A DNA stretch of 64,000 nt from Pseudohoeflea suaedae (GCF_004354915.1 NZ_SMSI01000001.1:1860001-1924000), one strand, 5' to 3'. Shown: positions 1 through 9,761, numbered from the stretch's first letter. A program made the numbers and translations. The notes: generated by a model not told the origin, from the letters alone.

Positions 1-71
1 CTTTTTATCGATTCCACGGTCTGGACCGTTTCGCCATCAGCCCCGAACGGACAGCCTTGGCGGGCAGCTGA
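1..71 (+). CDS. possible 3' end of a truncated coding region
   Basis: One plus-strand frame is open from the window edge and ends in TGA at 69-71. It reads FYRFHGLDRFAISPERTALAGS. The FYRxHG start resembles the C-terminal strand of some GNAT acetyltransferases, and a GNAT gene follows, but 22 residues are too few to assign. It could also be non-coding. Confidence 0.25.
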   Translation, partial: FYRFHGLDRFAISPERTALAGS

Positions 72-137
72 GCTCACTTGCGCAAGTCGATCCTGCCGAT
101 ACCGGCACGATCGAACTCGCCGGATCTGGGGATCGCG

Positions 138-680
138 ATGCTGACCATTCGTCCGGCAAGTTCGTCCGATGCGAACCGACTGGCCGAGATCGGCCTGGCG
201 GCCTGGGAACTGGCGGTCGGCGACTGGGGCGAGAACCCGGAGACGCTCAGGGAGAACGCCTGGGCGGCCTACGCCTATTTCTGTGCCGAGCACTGGATGG
301 ACATCCTCGTCGGCGAATGGGATGGCGAGATTGCCGGCTGGGGTGCCAGCGAGAACGCCGACGATCTGATCACCGATCTATGGGTCCTGCCGGATTTTCA
401 GAACAGGGGAATCGGCACCCATCTTCTCGCCAGGCTGGAACAATCGGTTGCCGCGCGCGGCTATCATCACGCGCGGATCGATACGCATGCCCGCAACGCC
501 CGCGCCATCCGGCTCTTCAAGGAGCTCGGCTATTATGTCCACGCCTACGCGGTCGCCTATGCGCCGGTCCTCGACCGCGATGTCGACAAGGTGGAGATGG
601 TCAAGACCTTCGATCAGCATGACGAGCTCGATGAGAGCCTTTCCGCCGATGACGGGCTTTACGGCGTGACGGGACGATAG
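138..680 (+). CDS. GNAT family N-acetyltransferase
   Basis: Predicted cytosolic acetyltransferase of about 180 residues that transfers acetyl from acetyl-CoA to an unknown amine. The acetyl-CoA-binding motif A is visible as LWVLPDFQNRGIGTHLLARLE (Q/RxxGxG/A type). It is followed by the usual ARNARAIRLFKELGY strand-turn near the C-terminus. I chose the ATG at 138 (MLTIRPASSSDA), where GNAT homology begins; a TTG at 78 would add 20 unconvincing residues. It lies upstream of gatB, but the DUF6455 gene between them is on the opposite strand. The substrate cannot be read from sequence. Confidence 0.85.
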   Translation: MLTIRPASSSDANRLAEIGLAAWELAVGDWGENPETLRENAWAAYAYFCAEHWMDILVGEWDGEIAGWGASENADDLITDLWVLPDFQNRGIGTHLLARLEQSVAARGYHHARIDTHARNARAIRLFKELGYYVHAYAVAYAPVLDRDVDKVEMVKTFDQHDELDESLSADDGLYGVTGR

Positions 681-692
681 CGCGGGGGAAAG

Positions 693-727
693 GAAAATGG
701 CCCGGGAGACTGTCGCCTCCGGGCCAT
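693..727 (-). terminator. intrinsic terminator of the DUF6455 gene
   Basis: Inverted repeat TGGCCCGG (698-705) with CCGGGCCA (719-726). On the minus strand it is followed by TTTT (complement of 693-696). It lies between the converging GNAT and DUF6455 genes and may stop both. Confidence 0.7.
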
Positions 728-765
728 GAAGTCGGGCAGGCTTGGGTCCTGCCTTTTGGGAGAGA

Positions 766-1056
766 TCACGAAGAAGAGGAAACCCGTGTGTCGGCTTCCG
801 TCTCCGCAATGATGCGCTCGAAGAACTCACGGTTGCGGCAATAGCCAGGCGGATGACGCGGACTGTTTTCGCGGGCGAGCCATTCCTGGCATGCATCGGG
901 CTGTTCGCAGTTCAGACACCGGTGCGCCGCGTTCCCCATCACCTGCGCCGTGTCGCGCAGGTGACGGATCTGTCCGCTCAAACCGAGCTTGCGGATCATC
1001 GCTTCCATGAGATCGGCCCGCCAGGTCATACGCTGGAAGATGTCCGGTATGCGCAT
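766..1056 (-). CDS. DUF6455 family small protein
   Basis: A 96-residue protein resembling the DUF6455 family common in Hyphomicrobiales. The cysteine-containing segment [17 protein letters not shown] followed by [14 protein letters not shown] is the recognisable part; the Cys pattern suggests metal or disulfide binding, which is an inference. The start is fixed by AAGGAGG six bases before the ATG at 1056; a TTG at 1071 would add only five residues. It is a single-gene unit read opposite to its neighbours, with its own terminator. Function unknown. Confidence 0.75.
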   Translation of the reverse strand: MRIPDIFQRMTWRADLMEAMIRKLGLSGQIRHLRDTAQVMGNAAHRCLNCEQPDACQEWLARENSPRHPPGYCRNREFFERIIAETEADTRVSSSS

Positions 1057-1261
1057 CGGGGCCTCCTTCAAAGTGATCGGGATGTTTCTAGTCCCGCCAC
1101 AGGCCGGTGGCCTTGATCTCGATCAAGGGGGCAAATTCGGCGGTATGAAGGGCGTTTTTGCCGGTCGGAAGGCACCGGAAGGGCGCCCGACCCTTGCAGT
1201 CGGGACGGGATTGCTCTACCCGGATTTTCACGCCCATCCGAGCGCAGGAAGACCCGATACA

Positions 1262-2764
1262 ATGACCATTGTGGATACCCGCACCCCCGAAGCCAAACGT
1301 TTCATCCCCGGCGCCACCGGCGACTGGGAAGTGATCATCGGACTGGAAGTCCATGCCCAGGTGACGAGCAATTCGAAGCTCTTCTCCGGCGCCTCGACCT
1401 CCTTCGGCTCGGCGCCCAATTCCAATGTGAGCCTCGTCGATGCCGCCATGCCCGGCATGCTGCCCGTGATCAACGAGGAATGCGTCAAGCAGGCCGTGCG
1501 CACCGGTCTCGGCCTGAAGGCTCAGATCAACAATCGCTCGGTCTTCGACCGCAAGAACTATTTCTATCCGGACCTGCCGCAGGGCTACCAGATTTCCCAG
1601 TTCAAGGACCCGATCGTCGGCGAAGGCAAGATCATGATCTCTGTCGGCCCGGACCGTCAGGGCAATTTCGAGGATATCGAGATCGGCATCGAGCGCCTGC
1701 ACCTCGAGCAGGACGCAGGCAAGTCGATGCACGACCAGCATCCGACGATGTCCTATGTGGATCTCAACCGGTCCGGCGTGGCGCTGATGGAAATCGTCTC
1801 CAAGCCCGATATCCGCTCGTCCGACGAGGCCAAGGCCTACATCACCAAGCTGCGCTCGATCCTGCGTTATCTGGGTACCTGCGACGGCAACATGGACGAA
1901 GGCTCGATGCGCGCCGACGTCAACGTCTCCGTGCGCAAGCCGGGCGGCGAATTCGGCACCCGCTGCGAGATCAAGAACGTCAACTCGATCCGCTTCATGG
2001 GCCAGGCCATCGAATACGAGGCCCGTCGGCAGATCGCCATCCTCGAGGACGGCGGCGAGATCGATCAGGAAACGCGGCTCTTCGATCCCAACAAGGGCGA
2101 AACCCGTTCGATGCGCTCGAAGGAAGACGCGCATGATTACCGCTATTTCCCCGATCCCGACCTGCTGCCGCTCGAATTCGATGACGCCTTCGTCGCCGAA
2201 CTGGCAAAGAACCTGCCGGAACTGCCGGACGAAAAGCGCGAGCGTTTCGTCAGGGACATGGGGCTGACCGTCTACGACGCATCGATCCTCGTCTCGGAAG
2301 CGGCGATCGCCGATTATTTCGAGAAGGTGGCCGCGGGCCGCGACGGCAAGGCCGCCGCCAACTGGGTGATCAACGATCTTCTGGGCGCCTTGAATAAATC
2401 CGGCAAGGGCATTGAAGATACTCCGGTTTCGCCCGATCAACTCGGCGGAATTCTTGATCTGATCAAGGAAGGCGTCATCTCCGGCAAGATCGCCAAGGAC
2501 CTCTTCGAGATCGTCTGGAACGAGGGCGGCGACCCGGCGAAGATCGTCGAGGATCGCGGCATGAAGCAGGTCACCGATACCGGCGCCATCGAGAAGGCCG
2601 TCGACGAGGTGATCGCGGCCAATCCCGACCAGGTCGAAAAGGCCAGGGCCAAGCCGAACCTCGCCGGCTGGTTCGTCGGTCAGGTCATGAAGGCCACCGG
2701 CGGCAAGGCCAACCCCCAGGCCGTGCAGGCGCTCGTCAAGCAGAAGCTCGGTATCGAGGAGTAA
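1262..2764 (+). CDS. gatB: Asp-tRNA(Asn)/Glu-tRNA(Gln) amidotransferase subunit B
   Basis: GatB, 500 residues, the usual family length. As part of GatCAB it activates misacylated Glu-tRNA(Gln) (and Asp-tRNA(Asn)) with ATP, then amidates it with ammonia supplied by GatA. The N-terminal cradle starts at [12 protein letters not shown]. The family signature [22 protein letters not shown] lies near residue 170-190. The C-terminal YqeY-like tRNA-binding tail ends in [18 protein letters not shown] took ATG 1262 ([14 protein letters not shown]), because the in-frame extension upstream lacks family similarity. gatA and gatC are not in the window. A GNAT gene starts 7 nt downstream and is probably co-transcribed. 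Confidence 0.97.
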   Translation: MTIVDTRTPEAKRFIPGATGDWEVIIGLEVHAQVTSNSKLFSGASTSFGSAPNSNVSLVDAAMPGMLPVINEECVKQAVRTGLGLKAQINNRSVFDRKNYFYPDLPQGYQISQFKDPIVGEGKIMISVGPDRQGNFEDIEIGIERLHLEQDAGKSMHDQHPTMSYVDLNRSGVALMEIVSKPDIRSSDEAKAYITKLRSILRYLGTCDGNMDEGSMRADVNVSVRKPGGEFGTRCEIKNVNSIRFMGQAIEYEARRQIAILEDGGEIDQETRLFDPNKGETRSMRSKEDAHDYRYFPDPDLLPLEFDDAFVAELAKNLPELPDEKRERFVRDMGLTVYDASILVSEAAIADYFEKVAAGRDGKAAANWVINDLLGALNKSGKGIEDTPVSPDQLGGILDLIKEGVISGKIAKDLFEIVWNEGGDPAKIVEDRGMKQVTDTGAIEKAVDEVIAANPDQVEKARAKPNLAGWFVGQVMKATGGKANPQAVQALVKQKLGIEE

Positions 2765-2771
2765 CACGCCG

Positions 2772-3281
2772 ATGTATTTCGTCCGCTCAGCTTCCGCTCG
2801 GGATCTCGAGGCAATTGCCTCGCTGCTCGCGGAGGTCTGGCGGGCGACCTACACGCCCATTCACGGCGAGGACAAGACCGAATCGCTGATCGCCGACTGG
2901 CATTCGCCCGAAGCGATCAGGGCCAACATGGCCCGTCCCGACGGTGAATATCTCGTGGCAGACGATGGCGAACATCTCGGCGGCATGGCCTTTGCCACGC
3001 CGAGCGGCGAGGGCGACATCAAGAGCGTGAAACTGCATCAACTCTACGTTCTGCCCTCCTGTCAGCGTCAGGGTGTCGGTCGTGATCTCTTCGCCGAGAT
3101 CGAAACCTGCTTCCCGGACGCCAAGCGACTGATCCTCGAGGTCGATGAGAAGAACGCACAGGCCATCGCATTCTACGAGGGCGTCGGCATGAGCGAGGCC
3201 GGCCGGACGGCCGATTGCGGTCGCGATGGATCGGCCATTCCGGCCATCATCATGGAAAAGCCGCTTCCTCCCGGGGCCTGA
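2772..3281 (+). CDS. GNAT family N-acetyltransferase (RimI-like)
   Basis: 169-residue acetyltransferase. Motif A is LHQLYVLPSCQRQGVGRDLFAEIE, with the pyrophosphate-binding RQGVG turn. The C-terminal part has KNAQAIAFYEGVGM, the usual beta-bulge/Tyr segment. It starts 7 nt after gatB and ends one base before the next GNAT gene, so the three genes look like one transcription unit. Whether it acetylates a ribosomal protein, a small molecule or an antibiotic is not visible. Confidence 0.88.
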   Translation: MYFVRSASARDLEAIASLLAEVWRATYTPIHGEDKTESLIADWHSPEAIRANMARPDGEYLVADDGEHLGGMAFATPSGEGDIKSVKLHQLYVLPSCQRQGVGRDLFAEIETCFPDAKRLILEVDEKNAQAIAFYEGVGMSEAGRTADCGRDGSAIPAIIMEKPLPPGA

Positions 3282-3282
3282 C

Positions 3283-3756
3283 ATGCTGCAAGTCTCCTCC
3301 GATGTCGTGATCCGGCAGGCGCGCCGCGACGATGTGGCGGCGATCGCCGCGATGTTTGCAGCCGACGCGCTCGGCGGCCACGGCGATACGGCGGACGCCG
3401 AAGCCCTGCCGTCCTATCTCGCGGCCTTCGACTGGATCGAGAAGAGCCCGGGTGATCGCCTCTGGGTCGCCGAGAAGGATGGCGAGGTGGTGGGGACCTA
3501 TCAGAGCACCTTCACCCGCACGCTGACGGGCAGGGGATCGTCCAGTCTCACGATCGGCGCCGTCCACACGCGGCACGACCTGCGCGGGGCGGGAATCGGC
3601 AGCCGGATGATCGAGCACGCGATCGCCGAGGGGCGGGGGCTTGGCGTGCGCCTCGTGCAGCTCATGTCCAATGATGTCAGAACCGACGCGCACCGCTTCT
3701 ACGAGCGGCTGGGCTTCGTCAAATCCCACGCGGGTTTCAAGATGAAATTGCGCTGA
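3283..3756 (+). CDS. GNAT family N-acetyltransferase
   Basis: 157-residue acetyltransferase distinct in sequence from its neighbour. Motif A: IGAVHTRHDLRGAGIGSRMIEHAIAEGRGLG; C-terminal motif B: DAHRFYERLGFVKSHAGFKMKL. The pattern of a single N-acetyltransferase with a C-terminal GFKM(K/R)L strand is frequent in alphaproteobacteria. The ATG at 3283 overlaps nothing and sits one base past the previous stop, which suggests translational coupling. Substrate unknown. Confidence 0.87.
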   Translation: MLQVSSDVVIRQARRDDVAAIAAMFAADALGGHGDTADAEALPSYLAAFDWIEKSPGDRLWVAEKDGEVVGTYQSTFTRTLTGRGSSSLTIGAVHTRHDLRGAGIGSRMIEHAIAEGRGLGVRLVQLMSNDVRTDAHRFYERLGFVKSHAGFKMKLR

Positions 3757-3834
3757 GACCGGCCCGAACACTGGACAAGCACGGCCCGCCACGCCATAAG
3801 CGGGGAAACGCAGCCAACGGACGCGGAAGTTTCC

Positions 3835-4233
3835 ATGAAGTTCTTTTTCCAGCAGCTCCTGACCTGGTGGAACGGTACCACCCCCGGCACCCGGTTCTAT
3901 CTCTGGCGCTTCTACAAGCGCGTCGGCGAGGACGAGTTCGGCAACGTCTATTTCGAAGGCCAGAAGGACTCCGAGGGCCGTACGCGGCGCTGGGTGCGCT
4001 ATGCCGGCTATTCGGATCCGACGACCATCCCGCCGGGCTGGCACGGCTGGATGCACCACCGCGTGAGTGTTCCGCCGGCCAACGAGAACTACGATGCCCG
4101 CGAGTGGGAAAAGCCGCACCAGAAGAACCTGACCGGTTCGCCGCTCGCCTACCGTCCGAAGGGCTCGATCCTCAAGTCCGGCCACCGTCCGCGGGTGACC
4201 GGTGACTACGACGCCTGGACGCCGAAATCCTGA
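3835..4233 (+). CDS. NADH:ubiquinone oxidoreductase NDUFA12-type subunit
   Basis: 132 residues, homologous to the NDUFA12/B17.2 accessory subunit of respiratory complex I, which alphaproteobacteria share with mitochondria. The hallmarks are WWNGTTPGTRFYLWRFYKRVGEDEFGNVYFE, then RRWVRYAGYSDPTTIPPGWHGWMHH. The peripheral subunit sits on the hydrophilic arm at the inner membrane. As is usual, the gene stands apart from the nuo operon. It precedes a DUF2155 gene, a pairing often seen in this order. Confidence 0.93.
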   Translation: MKFFFQQLLTWWNGTTPGTRFYLWRFYKRVGEDEFGNVYFEGQKDSEGRTRRWVRYAGYSDPTTIPPGWHGWMHHRVSVPPANENYDAREWEKPHQKNLTGSPLAYRPKGSILKSGHRPRVTGDYDAWTPKS

Positions 4234-4403
4234 TTTTCTCGCCGGAGCCCGTTTCAGGGCACCGGATGGCCACAATTGGGTGGTCTTAGGATGCGAACCC
4301 CGTGGGGCTGGTAGTGCCACTTCTTGCGGGAATCGGATATGGCTTTGGGTGCGCCGCCACCATTTCGGCGGTCACTCAGGGTGAGGGACGGATTTTCCAG
4401 TCA

Positions 4404-4895
4404 ATGACGTTCGCTTTCAAAACAAGAACAATCGCCATCGCGGCACTGGCCTCGGTGGCATTGTGGCCGGTCGTGGCCGATGCCGCGCGGATCGAGAATC
4501 CGGTTGCCGAATTCTCCGGCATCGACAAGATCACCGGCCGCATCACGACCTTCGACGTCTATATCAACGAGACGGTGCAGTTCGGTGCCCTGCAGGTCAC
4601 TCCGCGCGTCTGCTACAGCCGTGACGAGACCGAGACGCCCAAGACCGACACTTTCGTCGAGGTCGACGAGATCACGCTCGACCGCAAGATCCGCCGTATC
4701 TTTACCGGCTGGATGTTTGCCGATTCTCCCGGCCTCAACGCGGTCGATCATCCGGTCTATGACGTGTGGCTGAAAAACTGCAAGCAGACCTCCGACGTGC
4801 CGCCGCCCGATAACCTGCCGACCTCTTCCACAGCGGGCGAACCGCCGCAGGAGGGCGAGGCTCCGTCGCAGGGCGATGTCGCTCCCGCACAGTGA
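4404..4895 (+). CDS. DUF2155 family periplasmic protein
   Basis: 163 residues. An N-terminal signal peptide (about residues 1-27, ending VVADA) is followed by the DUF2155 core: FSGIDKITGRITTFDVYINETVQFGALQVTPRVCYS, then IFTGWMFADSPGLNAVDHPVYDVWLKNC. Two cysteines (in VCYS and KNC) are conserved in the family and may form a disulfide. The last 35 residues are Pro/Glu-rich and probably disordered. The ATG at 4404 is preferred because the signal peptide begins there. Function is unknown. Confidence 0.88.
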   Translation: MTFAFKTRTIAIAALASVALWPVVADAARIENPVAEFSGIDKITGRITTFDVYINETVQFGALQVTPRVCYSRDETETPKTDTFVEVDEITLDRKIRRIFTGWMFADSPGLNAVDHPVYDVWLKNCKQTSDVPPPDNLPTSSTAGEPPQEGEAPSQGDVAPAQ

Positions 4896-4919
4896 CGCCG
4901 GCCAGGCAAGAGATCCAAG

Positions 4920-4957
4920 AAAAATCCCCGTAACACGATCGTGCTACGGGGATTTTT
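4920..4957. terminator. bidirectional intrinsic terminator
   Basis: Long perfect stem AAAAATCCCCGTA / TACGGGGATTTTT with a loop that contains CACGATCGTG. A- and T-runs flank the GC core on both sides, so it can end the DUF2155 gene (plus) and the OmpA-like gene (minus), which converge here. Confidence 0.92.
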
Positions 4958-4982
4958 CGTTTCAGGCCTTGTGCCGTCGCCC

Positions 4983-6977
4983 TTACTGGGCGGAGGCGAC
5001 CGGCGAGACCAGCGGCGTGATGCGCCTGATGGTCACGCGGCGGTTGAGGCGTTCGGGCGCCTCGGTGCGGACCTTGAGGTAACGCTCGCCGTAACCCTGG
5101 GTCGCCAGGTTTTCAGGCGGGATGCCATAGACCGAGGAAAGGGCATTGGCCACCGTCTCGGCGCGTTCGTCCGACAGGATCAGGTTGGATTCATCCGAAC
5201 CCACGGCATCCGTGTGGCCTTCGATCAGGAAGGTTTCGCCCGGATTGTTCTCCAGGATGCGGGACATGGCGTCGGCCACGCCGCCGAGATCGTCGACCTG
5301 GTCGCGCGGGATATTGGCGCTGCCGGTCTCGAAGGTCAGCGTATCCATGTCGATGCGGCGGACCTTGTCACGGATTCGGGCCGAGTACTTCACCTCGTCG
5401 ACGGAATAGATGCGCTCGACGCGTTCGACGGGCGGTTCGTCGAGGAAGTCGTAATAGTCACCCTCGTCGGCAACGGTTGCATCGAGCACGTACTGGCTGA
5501 TCGGGATGTTGATGCGCAGCGGCGGCAGATCCCGGCCCGGATCGCGCCACGGACGACGACGGTCGGCGCGTTCGTTTTCGGGGACGTAGGCGAGCAGGAT
5601 CTCGCGACCGTCAGGCATGATCTTCGAACGCTGAATGATCTCGCCATAGCGGTTGCGTATGGTCACGACCTGAACGCCGTTCCGGCGGGTGATGACCTCG
5701 CGGGTGCGGCCACGCGGCAGTTCGTCATAATAGACGTCGCCGCGTCCACGCAGGCGCTGGTCGTCGTCACCCCGCACGATGATCTGATTGTTGAACTGGA
5801 TGATGAAACGGTTGTTCACCTCCTTCACGACCTGGCCGTCTTCGGTATCCGGACGATGGCGCGGCCGCGACTGCAGGCGCTGTCCTTCTTCCTGAAGCGC
5901 GTTGGGAGCCACGATCGGTTCGGCTGCAAGCGTCGCCTGAGCCTCGGCATCCGACGTCGGGGCCGGTGCGGGTTCGGCAGTCGCCTGGGCTTCCGCAGGG
6001 GCCTGTTCGCCCTCTGAAGGCTGTTCGGCGGTCTGCGAGCCGTCTTCCGGCGCAGCAGGCGTTTCCTTGGCGCTGTCGAGGACCGGTGCGCCACCTTCGA
6101 CGGGCAGGGTTGCCTCCGGCGTCACTTCCTCATTGCTCTGAGCGGTGGCCTCGGCGGCTGCCTCTGCGGAGGCGTCCTGTTCGGCTTCACTCTTCTGCTC
6201 GGCAGGAGCGGCCTGCGTCTCTTCGGCCGGTGCCGCCTCGGTGCTGCCGGGAGCAGCGTTTGCCGGCTCCTCGGTAGCGGCAGGTTCGGTCGTCGTCTCC
6301 TCGCCTGTGGCCGGCTGCTCGGCAGCAGGCTCTTCGGCGGGAGCTTCTCCGGCTTCAGGAGCCGCTTCTTCTGCCGGAGCGGCAGCTTCCGGGGCTTCCT
6401 CTGCGGGCGCTTCGGCAGCGGGCTCTTCGGCTTCAGGGGCGGCTTCCGGCTGCGGAGCGGGCTCTTCTGCGGCCGGCGCCTCGGCTGCTGGTTCTTCGGC
6501 TGCTGCGGGGGCCTCCTCGGCAGCGGGTGCTTCGGCGGCAGGCGCAGGCTCTTCTGCCGGCGCTGCCTCGGGTTCGGGCTGGGGCGCGGGCTCTTCGGCT
6601 GCGGGCGCTTCCTCGGCGGGTGCCGCCTGCGCCTCAGGCCCGGCCGCGGGTTCCTCGGCGACCGGCTGCTCCGGCTCCGGCGCGGATGCCTGCGCTTCCG
6701 CGGCGACGGCAGCGTCGAGTTCGGCCTGCGCGGCAGCGACGTTAGCCTTTGCGGCCTCGACGTCACCGCCATTGGCCTGTGCCTCGGTCAGCTGGGCCAT
6801 CGCCTGGTCGAGCTGGGCACGCGCGTCGGAGACGCTCATCTGAACCTTGATCAGGGGCAGTGACTGCGGGGCGGCGCCCCCGTCTGCGGCGGGGCGCACC
6901 GTCAGCGCGGCGGCCGGAACCGCGCCAAGCGTGAACGCCAGCGCGGTTGAAGCCAGAAAGCGGCGGTTGATCAGCAT
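4983..6977 (-). CDS. OmpA family outer-membrane protein with long Ala/Glu/Pro linker
   Basis: 664 residues. Signal peptide about 1-25 (MLINRRFLASTALAF to AAA). Residues 45-95 are a Gln/Ala-rich helical stretch, likely coiled coil. Residues 95-350 are almost entirely Ala, Glu and Pro (AEEPA-type units). Residues 380-475 hold a conserved rhizobial module (VRGDDDQRLRGRGDVYYDELPRGRTREVITRRNG). The C-terminal OmpA/MotB peptidoglycan-binding domain is 545-652, with TFETGSANI, IEGHTDAVGSDESN and LSDERAE. The start at 6977 has AGGGAGA upstream; an alternative 17 codons earlier lacks a signal peptide. It probably tethers outer membrane to peptidoglycan. It lies between DUF2155 and aat, which are often closer neighbours elsewhere. 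Confidence 0.9.
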   Translation of the reverse strand: MLINRRFLASTALAFTLGAVPAAALTVRPAADGGAAPQSLPLIKVQMSVSDARAQLDQAMAQLTEAQANGGDVEAAKANVAAAQAELDAAVAAEAQASAPEPEQPVAEEPAAGPEAQAAPAEEAPAAEEPAPQPEPEAAPAEEPAPAAEAPAAEEAPAAAEEPAAEAPAAEEPAPQPEAAPEAEEPAAEAPAEEAPEAAAPAEEAAPEAGEAPAEEPAAEQPATGEETTTEPAATEEPANAAPGSTEAAPAEETQAAPAEQKSEAEQDASAEAAAEATAQSNEEVTPEATLPVEGGAPVLDSAKETPAAPEDGSQTAEQPSEGEQAPAEAQATAEPAPAPTSDAEAQATLAAEPIVAPNALQEEGQRLQSRPRHRPDTEDGQVVKEVNNRFIIQFNNQIIVRGDDDQRLRGRGDVYYDELPRGRTREVITRRNGVQVVTIRNRYGEIIQRSKIMPDGREILLAYVPENERADRRRPWRDPGRDLPPLRINIPISQYVLDATVADEGDYYDFLDEPPVERVERIYSVDEVKYSARIRDKVRRIDMDTLTFETGSANIPRDQVDDLGGVADAMSRILENNPGETFLIEGHTDAVGSDESNLILSDERAETVANALSSVYGIPPENLATQGYGERYLKVRTEAPERLNRRVTIRRITPLVSPVASAQ
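5928..6695 (-). repeat. imperfect Ala-Glu-Pro coding repeat in the OmpA-like gene
   Basis: About 770 bp encode residues 95-350 of the OmpA-like protein. The sequence is built of degenerate 9-15 bp units (mostly GCG/GCC, GAA/GAG and CCG/CCC codons), giving AEEPA, APAEEA and APQPE motifs. Such a tract is prone to slippage and length variation between strains. Confidence 0.75.
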
Positions 6978-7092
6978 ATTGGGTATCTCCCTAGTTGTCG
7001 TTGAATGCACAACGCGAGGGAGAGACATATGTTCCTGTCACAATATGTTTTGAGGGGTAATTATTCTCTGCGGTCGCCAGGGGCGGGTCCAG

Positions 7093-7725
7093 CTAGTCAA
7101 ACGCGATGTCCGGGCCTTCAAGTGCATCCGCAAGCAGCACCTCATAGTCGTCACGCGGCACGTCGATGGCCCCGAATGTTTTCAGGTGCTCGGTCGTGAA
7201 CTGGGTGTCGAGAAGGCGGAAGCCGCGTTGGTTGAGCCGCTCGACCAGATGCACGAGGCAGATCTTGGAGGAATCGGTGGCGCGTGAAAACATGCTTTCG
7301 CCGAAGAAGGCCGCCCTGAGCGACACGCCGTACAGACCGCCGACAAGTTCGTCACCCCGCCACGCTTCCACCGAGTGGGCATGGCCGAGCCGGTGCAGGC
7401 TCGTATAGAGCATGAAGATCGTTTCGTTGATCCAGGTGGAACGCCGTCCAGGACCGGACGCCGCGCAGCCCCGCATCACCGCCTCGAATGCGGTATTGAA
7501 GCGGATGTCGTAGGGCGCATGCCGGATCGTACGCTTCAAACGTTTGGAAACGTGGAAGGCATCGAGCGGTATGACGCCGCGAATTTCCGGCTCGACCCAG
7601 AATATGTCGGGGTCTTCCGCGCTTTCGGCCATGGGAAAGAGGCCGGCCGCATAGGCCCGCAGGAGAATATCCGGTGTCAGTTGTCCTGCAGGCAAAGCGG
7701 GATCTCCCGTTTTGTCCGGCCGCAC
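7093..7725 (-). CDS. aat: leucyl/phenylalanyl-tRNA--protein transferase
   Basis: Aat, 210 residues. It adds Leu or Phe from aminoacyl-tRNA to N-terminal Lys/Arg of proteins, marking them for ClpS-ClpAP by the N-end rule. Family landmarks: [15 protein letters not shown] at the N-terminus, [61 protein letters not shown] and the C-terminal [18 protein letters not shown]. The start is a GTG at 7725, nine bases after the accC stop, with a poor ribosome site, suggesting coupling to accC. It is the last gene of the accB-accC-aat unit. Confidence 0.96.
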   Translation of the reverse strand: MRPDKTGDPALPAGQLTPDILLRAYAAGLFPMAESAEDPDIFWVEPEIRGVIPLDAFHVSKRLKRTIRHAPYDIRFNTAFEAVMRGCAASGPGRRSTWINETIFMLYTSLHRLGHAHSVEAWRGDELVGGLYGVSLRAAFFGESMFSRATDSSKICLVHLVERLNQRGFRLLDTQFTTEHLKTFGAIDVPRDDYEVLLADALEGPDIAFD

Positions 7726-7734
7726 TTCCGGCTG

Positions 7735-9084
7735 TCAGTCAGTGTCCTTGCGGGCCAGGAACTTTTCGAGCCAGTGAATGTCATAATCGCCATTAGCGAT
7801 GTCCGGATTGGCCAGAAGATCCCTGAAAAGCGGAATGGTGGTGTTGATGCCGTCCACGACGAATTCGTCGAGCGAGCGGCGCAGCCGCATCATGCACTCC
7901 ACACGGTTCCGCCCGTGCACGATCAGCTTTCCGATAAGGCTGTCGTAATAGGGCGGGATCTTGTAGCCCTGATAGACGCCGGAATCGACGCGCACGCCCA
8001 GACCGCCCGGCGGGTGGTAATGGGTGATCGTGCCGGGCGAGGGCACGAAGGTGCGCGGGTCTTCCGCGTTGATGCGGCACTCGATGGCATGACCCGAGAA
8101 GCGGATATCCTTCTGCGTCACCGAAAGACCGCCACCGGACGCCACACGGATCTGTTCGTGCACGAGGTCGATACCGGTAATGGCTTCCGTCACCGGGTGC
8201 TCGACCTGAAGGCGCGTGTTCATCTCGATGAAATAGAACTCGCCATTCTCGTAGAGGAACTCGACCGTGCCGGCGCCGCGATATTTCATCTTGCGCATGG
8301 CTGCCGCGCAGATCTCGCCGATCTCGCTGCGCTGGGCCGAATTCAGCGACGGCGAGTTCGCCTCTTCCCAGACCTTCTGGTGACGGCGCTGCAGCGAGCA
8401 GTCGCGTTCGCCCAGATGGACCGCATTGCCTTCACCGTCACCCATCACCTGGATTTCGATGTGACGCGGCTTGGCGAGATATTTCTCGATGTAGACCGCT
8501 TCGTTGCCGAAGGCGGCGCCTGCTTCCGAACGGGCGGTCGCAAGCGCGATCGACAGTTCGTCGGCATTGTGGGCCACCTTCATGCCGCGGCCGCCGCCGC
8601 CGGCGGTCGCCTTGATGATCACCGGATAACCGATTTCGTCGGCAACCTTCTTGGCTTCCTCGTCGGTGGTGATCTCGCCTTCGGAGCCCGGAACAACGGG
8701 GATACCGAGCTGTTCCGCGGTCTTCTTGGCGGTGATCTTGTCGCCCATCAGCCGGATATGTTCGGCGGTGGGGCCGATGAAGGTCAGGCCGTGCGCTTCC
8801 AGGATGTCGGCGAACTTGGCGTTCTCCGACAGGAAGCCGTAACCGGGGTGAACCGCATCCGCACCGGTGATCTCGCAGGCAGCGACGATCTGGTGGATGT
8901 TGAGATAGCTTTCGCGGGAGGGCGGCGGGCCGATGCACACGCTCTCATCGGCCAGACGCACATGCATGGCATCCTGGTCAGCGGAGGAATGGACGGCAAC
9001 CGTCTGGATGCCAAGTTCCTTGCAGGCGCGCAGTACGCGCAGTGCAATTTCGCCGCGATTGGCGATGAGGATTTTGGAGAACAT
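7735..9084 (-). CDS. accC: acetyl-CoA carboxylase, biotin carboxylase subunit
   Basis: AccC, 449 residues. It carboxylates the biotin on AccB using ATP and bicarbonate, the first step of fatty acid synthesis. The N-terminal Rossmann part is [25 protein letters not shown]. The ATP-grasp domain has the glycine loop [13 protein letters not shown] and the metal/substrate residues in [26 protein letters not shown]. The C-terminal domain has [12 protein letters not shown]. It follows accB by only 4 nt and precedes aat by 9 nt, so all three form one operon. Confidence 0.98.
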   Translation of the reverse strand: MFSKILIANRGEIALRVLRACKELGIQTVAVHSSADQDAMHVRLADESVCIGPPPSRESYLNIHQIVAACEITGADAVHPGYGFLSENAKFADILEAHGLTFIGPTAEHIRLMGDKITAKKTAEQLGIPVVPGSEGEITTDEEAKKVADEIGYPVIIKATAGGGGRGMKVAHNADELSIALATARSEAGAAFGNEAVYIEKYLAKPRHIEIQVMGDGEGNAVHLGERDCSLQRRHQKVWEEANSPSLNSAQRSEIGEICAAAMRKMKYRGAGTVEFLYENGEFYFIEMNTRLQVEHPVTEAITGIDLVHEQIRVASGGGLSVTQKDIRFSGHAIECRINAEDPRTFVPSPGTITHYHPPGGLGVRVDSGVYQGYKIPPYYDSLIGKLIVHGRNRVECMMRLRRSLDEFVVDGINTTIPLFRDLLANPDIANGDYDIHWLEKFLARKDTD

Positions 9085-9088
9085 CGGA

Positions 9089-9547
9089 TTACTCGATCAT
9101 CACCAGGGGTTCGCCATATTCGACCGGCTGGCCGTCGGCCACCAGAATCTCGACAATCTTGCCGGAGCGCGGCGAGGGGATCTGGTTCATGGTCTTCATG
9201 GCTTCAATGATGAGAAGCGTCTGGCCTTCGGTAACGGACTGGCCGACCTCGATGAAGGCACGGGCGCCGGGCGACGGCGACATATAGGCGGTTCCGACCA
9301 TCGGCGAGGGAACGGCATTGCCGGACGACGCGGGCTTGGCTGCCGGCTCTGCCGCGGCTGCGGCGACGGGTGCCGGAGCAGGCGCGGGAGCAGCATAGGC
9401 CTGCGGTGCGACGGGCGTGCCGTTGCGCGACACGCGGATGCGCAGATCGTCCTGTTCGACCTCGATTTCGGTCAGATCGGTTTCGTTGAGGATGGTGGCC
9501 AGATCTCGGATCAGCGCCTGGTCCACGGCCGGTTTCTTCGTCGACAT
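9089..9547 (-). CDS. accB: acetyl-CoA carboxylase biotin carboxyl carrier protein
   Basis: AccB/BCCP, 152 residues. Biotin is attached to Lys118 in EAMKTMNQI; the biotinyl-lipoyl domain covers about residues 72-152. The N-terminal part (to about residue 50) is the AccC-interacting segment. An Ala/Pro-rich hinge ([20 protein letters not shown]) separates the two and lets the biotin swing. The start at 9547 gives the expected [17 protein letters not shown]. The upstream in-frame 27 codons have no family similarity. First gene of accB-accC-aat. Confidence 0.97.
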   Translation of the reverse strand: MSTKKPAVDQALIRDLATILNETDLTEIEVEQDDLRIRVSRNGTPVAPQAYAAPAPAPAPVAAAAAEPAAKPASSGNAVPSPMVGTAYMSPSPGARAFIEVGQSVTEGQTLLIIEAMKTMNQIPSPRSGKIVEILVADGQPVEYGEPLVMIE

Positions 9548-9678
9548 CGGGTGTTGCCTTCTCGTTGGCCTCGCGGCGGTTCGGTGCCGGGGCGTTTGTA
9601 CTGATCGGGACGCATCGCCTTCATGCAAGCTTTAAGCCGATCAGGCAAGGAACCTGTTCCCGGAAAGGGATTGAAGGC

Positions 9679-9707
9679 TCCTAATAGCGGCTGGTTCGGC
9701 TCGTCAA
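9679..9707 (-). promoter_or_regulatory. candidate promoter for accB-accC-aat
   Basis: On the minus strand, TTGACG (complement of 9702-9707) is followed after 17 bp by TTAGGA, or after 15 bp by TATTAG (complement of 9681-9686). It lies about 135 bp before accB. The -35 is good; the -10 is only fair. Confidence 0.4.
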
Positions 9708-9761
9708 GCCACGCGGGGCATAAAATGGCTTAAAACACGTCTCCGTCTACTAAAATCGGTA

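Noticed and set aside
1088-2767. Minus-strand open frame of 559 codons opposite gatB
   Set aside because: Shadow of gatB codon bias; its translation is His/Asp/Gly/Leu-rich with no domain, and gatB itself is certain.
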